Positions 17,032-24,113 of a stretch of 32,229 bases of DNA are shown in pieces. The stretch comes from an uncultured Planctomyces sp. (GTDB lineage: Bacteria; Planctomycetota; Planctomycetia; Planctomycetales; Planctomycetaceae), in the NCBI GenBank assembly GCA_937899075.1, contig CALDJX010000314.1, positions 1-32,229 of the forward strand, in the 5' to 3' direction. Made by a program: the position numbers and the translations under genes. Position 1 is the first letter of the stretch, and each line of letters starts with the position of its first letter. The notes under the pieces were generated by a model. The model was not told the DNA's origin, did not search any database, and saw only the letters and a program-made list of their open reading frames with translations.

Positions 17032-18426
17032 TTACTGGCCAGCACCGCCGCCCTGGGGAACCCCACCGCCACCTTGAGGAGCCGTCCCTCCACCTTGAAA
17101 ACTGAATGTCTGGATCTCTCGCAGCGTGTTAAAAAACGGAGCCACCGAGATCCTCACAAATCGACGATCCGCCGAAACCACCGCGTTCGCCGTCAACGAT
17201 ACGCCTTCGTTGATGAAGCCAATGACCGGCGTGAACCCAACGCCCGCCGTGAACGCTCCGGCCGGCAGCCGAAATCCAGCTCCCGGTGTCGCCCCCTGTC
17301 CGGCTCGGGCTTGCCCCGCTCCGGCTTGCCCAGCCACCTGCATCGCTCCCGGCGGTTGACCTCGACGCACGCGGGCGACGATTTCCTGGCGTGTCAGACG
17401 AGTTGCCCCATGTGCAGAAGGCTGCTTTTGCGGCTTCGGTCCAAGTTCCTTGCGGCGTCCGTTCTCAAAGTTGAACGGCATGGTCGCCACCGGCCCATCC
17501 AACGTCAGAACGTGCCGAGAAACTCGTTTCGATGACGAGCCGACATGACTGACGATTGTCACGACGCAGCGTTTGCTGACGATGTCTCCGTCGACGTATT
17601 CAATCTGAATTTCGTACGCCCCGGAAGCGGCCTCAACGCAAATGTATTCTTCGTAGCAGTTTTCCTGCCGAGGACCGAACCCGTCGTGAATGTGGAGTCC
17701 GCCAGAGGCCGTCTTCGGCTGCACGACCGAGCAGGCTGTTCCCAAAGGTTCCTTGATTCTTAAATCGAGATCGCCGTTCCCTGACCATTCGACCATGATG
17801 TGCAGATCGCGCCGCTCCGCTTGAGCAATGGCCGCTTTGAACGTCTTCAGGCGGTCCATCTTTTCCGCTTTGAACAACTCCTGCACGGTGTCGGCCGCCG
17901 CGTCTCGTGCGGCATTGTGACGCTTCTGAAAATCTTTCGTCCAGACATGGGTGAGGATTCCCGCGCATGCCCACTCGGTCGCATCCACGTCCTTCGCTTT
18001 ACGGGCGAGGTTCATCGCCATCGCATAGGGGATTGGGTGAGTCGGATCGATCCATGCCGCTTGCTGGTAGAGTTCCAACGCCAGTTCTTTGCCGTCCAGA
18101 ACACTCATTCTCGCGGCTGAATGAAGCAGAGATTCGACGTTGGTCGTTGTAAAGTCGATTCTTGAAGTCAGAGCCCGCTCGATTTCGTGCTGCGGCCGAC
18201 CGGCCAGCTTCATCGACAATGGCAGCACGTCGTACATCCAGGGCTGAGACTGTCCCAACGTTATAGCGGCCATCATCAACGCAACGTTTTCGTCATGCCG
18301 CTCCGCTGCGTGCAGCTTTCCGACGACGCGAATGATGTCCTGCGGTGGAAACGTGGTCTGCTTAAAACGTCGGTACCACGCCTCGTCCGGAGACTCCGTG
18401 CCAGCTTTTCGCGGCTCTGTTTTCAC
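17032..18426 (-). CDS. TPR-like / DUF2135-like protein, probable frameshifted continuation of the VWA gene
   Basis: Counted from the only available start, a GTG at 18426, the protein has 464 residues: a helical TPR-like part (about 30-200), a beta domain with EWSGNGDLDLRIKEPLGTAC (about 206-325) resembling DUF2135-type adhesion domains, and a C-terminal part (about 385-445) with NAVVSADRRFVRISVAPFFN, similar to endings of planctomycete secretin-like STN proteins, then Gly/Gln repeats. No ribosome binding site precedes the GTG, and no signal peptide is present although the domains look extracytoplasmic. The frame is open upstream through 64 further codons that contain no Leu, Ile, Phe, Tyr, Trp, Cys, Met or His, as expected of a coded disordered linker, and joins the end of the VWA gene at the A9 run (18624-18632). 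I think that it is the C-terminal half of one protein. Confidence 0.65.
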   Translation of the reverse strand: MKTEPRKAGTESPDEAWYRRFKQTTFPPQDIIRVVGKLHAAERHDENVALMMAAITLGQSQPWMYDVLPLSMKLAGRPQHEIERALTSRIDFTTTNVESLLHSAARMSVLDGKELALELYQQAAWIDPTHPIPYAMAMNLARKAKDVDATEWACAGILTHVWTKDFQKRHNAARDAAADTVQELFKAEKMDRLKTFKAAIAQAERRDLHIMVEWSGNGDLDLRIKEPLGTACSVVQPKTASGGLHIHDGFGPRQENCYEEYICVEAASGAYEIQIEYVDGDIVSKRCVVTIVSHVGSSSKRVSRHVLTLDGPVATMPFNFENGRRKELGPKPQKQPSAHGATRLTRQEIVARVRRGQPPGAMQVAGQAGAGQARAGQGATPGAGFRLPAGAFTAGVGFTPVIGFINEGVSLTANAVVSADRRFVRISVAPFFNTLREIQTFSFQGGGTAPQGGGGVPQGGGAGQ

Positions 18427-18493
18427 TGCGGGTTCGGCAGCCTCCGGCTTCGAACCAGTTTGCCGTTTCGTCGACTCCGGACGCGCAACAGAA

Positions 18494-18524
18494 GAGGGTC
18501 GAGCGCCCTCGGCACTCGACCCTC
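18494..18524. repeat. 10-bp inverted repeat in linker region
   Basis: GAGGGTCGAG (18494-18503) pairs perfectly with CTCGACCCTC (18515-18524) around 11 bases. It lies about 100 bases downstream, in the direction of transcription, of the A9 run that ends the VWA frame. A GTTTTG follows on the plus strand, but the gene runs the other way, where no T-run follows, so a terminator role for the VWA gene is not supported. Confidence 0.5.
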
Positions 18525-18617
18525 GTTTTGCTTTATCTGTTGCGTTTTCCGGGGAAGCCCCAGTTTTACGCTCAGTAGTCTGCTGAACCTTCGCAGTCCC
18601 CGCAGTCTTACTCGCGT

Positions 18618-21257
18618 CTACCGTTTTTTTTTCAGTTCTTCGATCGACTTGTTGTCGAACCGAAATACTGGAGCCTTCACTTGAGCGTAACCTTCGAACG
18701 AAACCTGTTCTGTGGACGCTGATTCGTCGCTGCCTGATTCGTTGAGAATCCCATCGAGAATACCACGGAGTTCCGGATCAGCCGGCTGCTTGACAGGAGC
18801 CGCTTTGTCCGTCTTCTGCTTGGTCATACCCTTCGGCAGTTTTGGAGGAGCAACGCTGAATGCTCCACCGCCGCCGCCACCGAACCCACCGCCACCACCA
18901 CCCTGTTGACCACCCTGTTGACCGCCCTGTTGGCCGCCACCCTGGCCGCCACCAAACGCTCCACTGGCACCACCGCCAAGTGAAAGAGCATCCAGGTCAA
19001 CCACAAGGTCACCGACCGGGTACACACGAGTCGACAGCTTTTCGTTGGCGACTTCGATCGTCGTGATCTTCATCACTTCGTCTTCGATCACGTAGGTCAG
19101 TTCAAATTCTGAAAGCATGATCTTCAGAGCGCTGTTCAATGTGACGCCAGCCAGTACCAGATTGATCGGCTCATCGACCAGCAGACCCGCTTCTTCGATG
19201 GAGACCTTATCCAGGATGATCGGAATGTCGTGCTGACGCTGCAGGTATTCGACAACGTCGACCAAAGGCGTGTCTGCAAAGTTCATCGTCGTCTGATCAT
19301 CCAAAGCAGCCGTAATACGACGTTCTGCCGTCGTTGCCTTGTGCAGGTCCACCGATGCGTACTGCTTCCGTCGCTCAGTGAGTGCCTTCCAGACTTCCGG
19401 TCGTGGCCAGCGAATTGGCGGTTCATCCGGGAATGGAACGTGCGACCGTTCGACCTGCTCAAGCGTCTCCAGGAATCGGTCCGCTCGAAGTGACCGCATG
19501 AAGAACGCGGTGTAAAGCTGACCGCTTGCTTCCGACACAACCTGAGCTGCCGTGGCGACACTCTTGCCTGGCCGGAGTCTCACTGCTTCCTCGGCGACAG
19601 CTTCTGCTTCGCGATACTTGTCTGGTTCGCCGTGCGAAGCTGTTTCGATGAGAGATCGAACGTTGTCAATCAAACGTTCCAGACGATCGTCAACAATGGA
19701 TATGTCATCGATCAAACGACGCTGAGCTTCGATAGCCGCAACGCGTTCCTGAGCACGGATCGACCGCAACTCCGCGACTTCTTTCTGGCCTTTCACATCG
19801 GCGAGAACACCCTGAAGCCTCTTGGCCAGAGCAATTCGCTGGTCAGGATCAATGTCCTCAGCAGCTCTTACCGCTCCGATTGCTCGTTTGAGTGTGCTGA
19901 GGGCCGCATCCGGATCTTCTTCAGCTACCCGACGTGCTTCCTGAATGGTTCGAGCCACGATCGACTGAAACTGTTGCGTCTTGATTTGGCCGATAACCTC
20001 AAGTTCCGTAATCAAACTGCCAACCTGCTGCTGAGTTGTTGCGTCAGCTGAGGGGGCGGTTGGATCGGCGGGCTGAGTCACCTGGCTGATCGTCTGAAAC
20101 TTTGCAGCCGACTTCACTAGACGGGTTGCCTGCTCGTTCGATGGATCGAGGCTATGAATCGCCTTGCCAAACTCAGCCGCCTGGTTCAGGTCGCGGTCAA
20201 GAAGAGCTGCGTCGCCCAGTGCAGACAATTGATCGATGCGTCTGGCGAATGCGTCTTTCGCGGCAGTCAGCATCTGCTCGCCAGCGAACGGCGAATCGAT
20301 TGCTGAGTGTTCAACACGTTGTGCGAGAGTCGCGAGGAAGGCGTTGTCAGCATCCGACGTTGACGCGTCGACTGACCAGCGAACGTCCCCGCTGGCAGCT
20401 TTCGCTGTGAAGGATGTCGAAGCAACTCCGCGTGTGAGATAAACCGTTGCGCGGTCGCCTCGCAAAGGCAGAGCGGTTGCCGGCAAAAGTACCGTTTCAC
20501 TTGATTCAGCGGCGATGTCTGAAAGGTAAAGGACAGTTTGCTCAGCCGTCTGAGCCAGCTTGTGTCCAAGGACTCGAGCGTCGCTGACACCATCATCGAG
20601 GACCACGTTTCCGCCGGTCCAGTTTGCCAGAACTCCGAGCAACTGAAGGTCGCGACGAGGTCCGATCGCGTAGCTGTTCACTGCGACTTCGCTGGCTCGA
20701 AACCCGTCAACAAGCGTCTGAAGTCGAGCGGCCGGAATCAGGCGAAGGCCGCTGACTCCATCACCGATGTAAGTAACAGAGGCTTTCTTTGCCGTTTTGG
20801 AAACGTCGAGTGCTGTCTGCAAAGCTCGACCGAGATCCGTTGCTCCGAGCGGGGCTCGTCGAGCCAGCAATGCTCGAGCACGGTCAGCCGCTGCTCCCTT
20901 TGTTTCGGTGAGCCCTTGAGTCAACTCTTCCGGAGCGACGTCAACAGCGAACAGTCGAAACCGGCTGCCGTCAGCGAGGTTCGCCAGGAAGGCATCCAGA
21001 GTCGCCAGAGCCTGAACTCGGTGACCACCATTCTGGCTTGCCGAAGTATCGACAAGGACGATGTGATCTCGGACGGTCAAGGTGTCAGCAGACTTCGGAG
21101 CTTCCAGCAGCACGGCCTGGACAGCGTCGCCCGATCCGCCAATGTAGTGAAGCACTTTCGCCTGAGGAGCCTCTTCGGCGTTGGCGGCTTGTGCAACACA
21201 AAGTGCCAGAGTGACTGACAGCCCCATGATCGCGGTGCGAGTGGTGCGGGACGGCAT
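18618..21257 (-). CDS. Exported VWA-domain protein with STN/secretin-like domain
   Basis: An 879-residue protein with a signal peptide (MPSRTTRTAIMGLSVTLALC, cleaved after ANA at 27), a von Willebrand A domain (about 62-245) whose metal site begins DTSAS at residues 70-74, helical repeats (about 330-640), an STN/secretin N-domain-like module (about 655-735, with ADTPLVDVVEYLQRQHDIPI), a Gly/Gln-rich tract (about 761-798), and a hydrophilic end. VWA with MIDAS binds protein ligands through Mg2+; the STN module is typical of secretin-type and signal-transducing envelope proteins. I use the ATG at 21257 rather than 21314 because the signal peptide starts there. The end, EELKKKR, is abrupt and the reading continues convincingly in the -1 frame, so the real product may be about 1400 residues. 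Function unknown; surface adhesion or envelope assembly is inference. Confidence 0.8.
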   Translation of the reverse strand: MPSRTTRTAIMGLSVTLALCVAQAANAEEAPQAKVLHYIGGSGDAVQAVLLEAPKSADTLTVRDHIVLVDTSASQNGGHRVQALATLDAFLANLADGSRFRLFAVDVAPEELTQGLTETKGAAADRARALLARRAPLGATDLGRALQTALDVSKTAKKASVTYIGDGVSGLRLIPAARLQTLVDGFRASEVAVNSYAIGPRRDLQLLGVLANWTGGNVVLDDGVSDARVLGHKLAQTAEQTVLYLSDIAAESSETVLLPATALPLRGDRATVYLTRGVASTSFTAKAASGDVRWSVDASTSDADNAFLATLAQRVEHSAIDSPFAGEQMLTAAKDAFARRIDQLSALGDAALLDRDLNQAAEFGKAIHSLDPSNEQATRLVKSAAKFQTISQVTQPADPTAPSADATTQQQVGSLITELEVIGQIKTQQFQSIVARTIQEARRVAEEDPDAALSTLKRAIGAVRAAEDIDPDQRIALAKRLQGVLADVKGQKEVAELRSIRAQERVAAIEAQRRLIDDISIVDDRLERLIDNVRSLIETASHGEPDKYREAEAVAEEAVRLRPGKSVATAAQVVSEASGQLYTAFFMRSLRADRFLETLEQVERSHVPFPDEPPIRWPRPEVWKALTERRKQYASVDLHKATTAERRITAALDDQTTMNFADTPLVDVVEYLQRQHDIPIILDKVSIEEAGLLVDEPINLVLAGVTLNSALKIMLSEFELTYVIEDEVMKITTIEVANEKLSTRVYPVGDLVVDLDALSLGGGASGAFGGGQGGGQQGGQQGGQQGGGGGGFGGGGGGAFSVAPPKLPKGMTKQKTDKAAPVKQPADPELRGILDGILNESGSDESASTEQVSFEGYAQVKAPVFRFDNKSIEELKKKR
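18622..18632 (-). other. Candidate frameshift or slippage site (A9)
   Basis: On the coding strand the VWA gene ends CTG AAA AAA AAA CGG TAG. Nine consecutive A lie at 18632-18624. A shift back by one base, or one extra A in the transcript, turns the end into AAA ACG GTA GAC, which is the open frame of the downstream gene. A runs of this length permit transcriptional slippage and -1 ribosomal shifting, and are also error-prone in sequencing. Confidence 0.55.
18896..18956. repeat. Short tandem repeat coding Gly/Gln tract
   Basis: Near-identical 12-bp units with core CACCCTGTTGAC repeat about three to four times, then degrade into CCGCCACC-type units. On the coding strand they give repeated GGQQ. 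This is a minisatellite likely to vary in copy number between strains; each unit is a multiple of three, so changes keep the frame. Confidence 0.7.
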
Positions 21258-21605
21258 ACTGATGTTCTCCGAATTTCGCGAAATCCGCTGATGCCGAACG
21301 AAATCGCGCGACATCCTGCTCGTTTGTAATCGTGTGTCACGGGCTCGAAACCCGAGTCGTAATCAATTGGCCTCTGCGAGCCACCGGACCGGAAATTCGG
21401 CTGCCAGTGTTAAGAGCCGCAAAGAAGGTTTCCAGAGTCTACCCGCCACGGCGGAACGTGTAGAAGGATTTTTTCGACATTCCACCTGGTTTCCAACGAC
21501 CGCGGGCATACAGCACGTCGAATGCTCAAGGTCCGATCCGAATTGGCAGGTTCTCCGGACACGGTCGGTTCAACCGACTCCAACGAAGAAGTGCAACCTG
21601 ACCCG
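21258..21605. other. Intergenic region before the VWA gene
   Basis: About 350 bases separate lhgO from the VWA gene; both run leftward, so this holds the lhgO transcript end and the VWA promoter. Open frames here (for example 21334-21717 plus) are Ser/Thr/Arg-rich without any domain. I see no clear terminator or promoter pair. Confidence 0.4.
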
Positions 21606-22805
21606 TCAGTCAAACCTGACCGCTAAACGATCAACGATTAAATTCCCAATATTCAACGCAGCCGTTGCAGCCGGCGACGGAGCATTGCAGACATTGACAA
21701 CCCGATCCGACTCCTGAATCAGAAAATCGTCAAGCAACTTCCCGTCGCGGCCCAGCGCTTGAGCACGCACGCCGGCTGGAGCGTACTCCAGATGTTCGCT
21801 GCGAATCTCAGGAATCAACCGCTGCAGAGCCTTCACAAACGCCGCCTTGCTGAACGATCGCCACATCTCGCCGCAGCCGGTCTTCCAGTTCTTCGCCGCC
21901 ATTCGGATAAAACCAGGATACGTCAGCGACTCGACAAGATCTCGAAGATTGATATCCATCTTCGTGTAGCCTTCCCGGGCAAATGCCAGGACAGCGTTCG
22001 GACCACACTCGACGCCTCCGAGTGCCATCCTCGTGAAGTGAACTCCCAGAAACGGAAACCTTGGATCAGGCACGGGGTAGATCAAGTTCCGACAAAGGTG
22101 CTGAGTCTCGGGTTTCAGTTCGAAATACTCCCCGCGAAACGGCACCATCTTCGCTTCAGGAGTTTGCCCGCTCATCTTCGTGACACGGTCGCTGTGCAGC
22201 CCCGTGCAGTTAACCACGAACCGAGTTTCGAATTCGCCAGCCGTGGTCTCGACGACGGTGCTTTCAGACTGATGCTTCATGCCGGTGACGCGAGTTTCCA
22301 AAAGTATGTCCGTGCCTGAATCTCGCAGCAGTTCGCCAAGTTTCTGGCACACGCCGACATAGTCCACAATTCCCGCCTCGGGAACATGCAGCGCCCTGAT
22401 GCCAGCTGTGTGAGGCTCCAGTTCCCGCAGGCGGTCAGCGTCGATCGGCTCGCACGCGACTCCGTTGGCCTGGCCACGTTCGTAGATTCGGTCGAGGTTC
22501 GGAAGCTCGGACTCATCGACGGCGACGATCACTTTTCCGCACCGCTCATAGGTAATGCCGTACTCTTCGCAGAAGGCTTCCATGGCCTTCTTGCCCTCGC
22601 GGCAGTTGACGGCTCGCAGTGAACCGGGCTTGTAATAAATGCCCGAGTGAAGCACTCCCGAGTTCCGGCCCGTCTGATGAAAAGCCAGTCGCGACTCTTT
22701 CTCGATCAGTCGAATCTTCAAATTCGGATGCCGCTGACGAAGCCGCCACGCGGTCGACAGCCCAACGATCCCACCTCCAAGCACAATCACATCGCATGCG
22801 GGCAT
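21606..22805 (-). CDS. lhgO: L-2-hydroxyglutarate oxidase
   Basis: An FAD-dependent enzyme of the DAO/glycerol-3-phosphate dehydrogenase fold that oxidises L-2-hydroxyglutarate to 2-oxoglutarate and passes electrons to the membrane quinone pool or O2. The 399-residue length fits. The FAD site is GGGIVG at residues 10-15 with the ribose-binding Glu in [22 protein letters not shown] (about 49-66) and the C-terminal [20 protein letters not shown] with [11 protein letters not shown] are family hallmarks. It starts at the ATG at 22805 without a clear ribosome binding site. The neighbours on either side are a small membrane protein and the VWA gene, so no operon is implied. 2-oxoglutarate-using enzymes such as the dioxygenase at 12551-13663 occur in the same genome, but no direct link is shown. 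Confidence 0.93.
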   Translation of the reverse strand: MPACDVIVLGGGIVGLSTAWRLRQRHPNLKIRLIEKESRLAFHQTGRNSGVLHSGIYYKPGSLRAVNCREGKKAMEAFCEEYGITYERCGKVIVAVDESELPNLDRIYERGQANGVACEPIDADRLRELEPHTAGIRALHVPEAGIVDYVGVCQKLGELLRDSGTDILLETRVTGMKHQSESTVVETTAGEFETRFVVNCTGLHSDRVTKMSGQTPEAKMVPFRGEYFELKPETQHLCRNLIYPVPDPRFPFLGVHFTRMALGGVECGPNAVLAFAREGYTKMDINLRDLVESLTYPGFIRMAAKNWKTGCGEMWRSFSKAAFVKALQRLIPEIRSEHLEYAPAGVRAQALGRDGKLLDDFLIQESDRVVNVCNAPSPAATAALNIGNLIVDRLAVRFD

Positions 22806-22910
22806 CGACGCTGCATCCTTACACCTGAAACGAAAACCTTCGGCTTCGTGACCGGTCTCACAGAACGATCAAAGCCAATCGCTCAGGTTAATGACGCCGC
22901 CAGATCCCAG

Positions 22911-23066
22911 CTACCGTCGCTGACGATTCGGCTCCTTGTCCGCGACGCTGCCAACAGCCTCGTATCCGGCAATCATGAACAAGACAATTCCGCCCCAATT
23001 GACTAAACCAAACGCAAACACCACAAAACGCCTCCCCTGACGAAGTAGGTGACTGAATGCTGACAC
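22911..23066 (-). CDS. Small single-TM protein, 51 aa
   Basis: A short frame beginning at a GTG (23066) encodes VSAFSHLLRQGRRFVVFAFG, then a continuous hydrophobic helix (FVVFAFGLVNWGGIVLFMIA, about residues 14-33) and a charged end (EAVGSVADKEPNRQRR). A basic segment before the helix and an acidic/basic hydrophilic tail after it are what a real one-pass membrane protein would show, and random non-coding sequence rarely gives this. There is no ATG start and no strong ribosome binding site, so the start is uncertain. It lies in the 446-base gap between lhgO and the divergently transcribed response regulator. No family recognised. The rest of this gap (22806-22910 and 23067-23251) holds nothing else that I can support. 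Confidence 0.45.
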   Translation of the reverse strand: MSAFSHLLRQGRRFVVFAFGLVNWGGIVLFMIAGYEAVGSVADKEPNRQRR

Positions 23067-23251
23067 ATGTCGACCATGATTTCCGGATCAAGAAACATAA
23101 TGGAAGTGTCCTGGCGACTTCGTGGCAGTCAAGCTGGCAAATTTGGACAAAGTCAGTAACCGATCTGCTCGCCGCACGAAGCCGGCCCCCCAGCACTTCT
23201 GGCAACAACGAAACCACTGCGGCCATGAACCTCGAACGGTAGTCCTCACCA

Positions 23252-23899
23252 ATGCCCATTCGCCTGTTGATCGCTGACGATCACAAACTGATGCGGGAGG
23301 GCCTGCGCGCACTCCTGTCCGGCGAATCCGACATCGAGGTCATCGGCGAAGCCAGCAACGGTCGCGAGATCGTGAAACTGGTCGAGGAGTCGGCGCCCGA
23401 CATCGTGCTGATGGATATCAGCATGCCACAGCTCAACGGCATCGACGCCACGCGGCAGATCAAAGACCTGTCCGGTACCACTCGAGTGATCGCCTTGTCG
23501 ATGCACGCGGACCGGTTGTTTGTCCAGGGAGTCCTCAAGGCCGGTGCCGCCGGCTATATCTTGAAAGATTCAGCGTTCGACGAACTGGGTCAAGCCGTCC
23601 GAGCAGTCTCTAACGGACAGATGTACCTGAGCCCCGGCGTCGCGGGCGTTGTTGTGGAAGGATTCCTGAAAACAAACGGTGCCCCGGCTGAAAACGAAGT
23701 CAGCCTGACAGCTCGCGAACGCGAAGTTCTGCAGTTGATCACAGAAGGCATCACCACTCGCGACATCGCCACACAGCTCCACATCAGCGTGAAGACTGTC
23801 GAGACTCACCGTCGTCAGCTCATGAAGAAGCTCGACATTTACACCGTCGCCGAGCTGACCAAATACGCCATCCGCAACGGCCTGACTCGACTCGAGTAA
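23252..23899 (+). CDS. NarL/FixJ-family response regulator
   Basis: A 215-residue two-domain regulator. The receiver domain (1-125) has the acidic pair Asp9/Asp10, phospho-acceptor Asp55 in VLMDISMP, Ser83 and Lys105 at the expected positions, so it should be phosphorylated normally. The C-terminal LuxR-type helix-turn-helix (about 151-211) contains LTAREREVLQLITEGITTRD and the recognition helix VKTVETHRRQLMKKL. It binds DNA as a dimer after phosphorylation by a histidine kinase. No kinase gene lies in the window, so it is an orphan whose partner and targets are unknown. The start ATG at 23252 has a weak upstream site. The small TM protein gene runs in the opposite direction just before it; the PSD1 gene follows 214 bases later on the same strand. 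Confidence 0.93.
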   Translation: MPIRLLIADDHKLMREGLRALLSGESDIEVIGEASNGREIVKLVEESAPDIVLMDISMPQLNGIDATRQIKDLSGTTRVIALSMHADRLFVQGVLKAGAAGYILKDSAFDELGQAVRAVSNGQMYLSPGVAGVVVEGFLKTNGAPAENEVSLTAREREVLQLITEGITTRDIATQLHISVKTVETHRRQLMKKLDIYTVAELTKYAIRNGLTRLE

Positions 23900-24053
23900 C
23901 GCCGCTTTGCCCGCTTCCGACCGACAGACGTTCTGCTCGTTTCTTCCGGCAAGCATGCGCACGAAGAACTGCGGTCGCAAACTCTTCTGGCAAGCCACGC
24001 TGCATGAACACTCGCAGGCGGTTTATACTTTCAGCCCCTGCCAGAACTTGCGT

Positions 24054-24090
24054 CCGGTTGCGACATCGCGTTCCTTAACATCGCAACCGG
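24054..24090. repeat. 10-bp inverted repeat upstream of PSD1 gene
   Basis: CCGGTTGCGA (24054-24063) is perfectly complementary to TCGCAACCGG (24081-24090), with 17 bases between. It ends 23 bases before the ATG at 24114, thus probably within the leader. It could be an operator or an RNA hairpin affecting translation; no T-run follows, so it is not a typical terminator. Confidence 0.5.
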
Positions 24091-24113
24091 TTTACCCAAA
24101 CCACAGGTAAACC

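Noticed and set aside
18494..18524. Intrinsic terminator of the VWA gene
   Set aside because: In the direction of transcription the stem is not followed by a T-run; the T-rich side is on the opposite strand.
18896..18956. Possible CRISPR-like tandem array
   Set aside because: Units are 12 bp with no spacers and lie inside a coding sequence as GGQQ codons.
22888..23259. 123-codon minus-strand frame in the gap before the response regulator
   Set aside because: Overlaps the better small TM frame and its translation is Cys/Ser/Arg-rich without structure.
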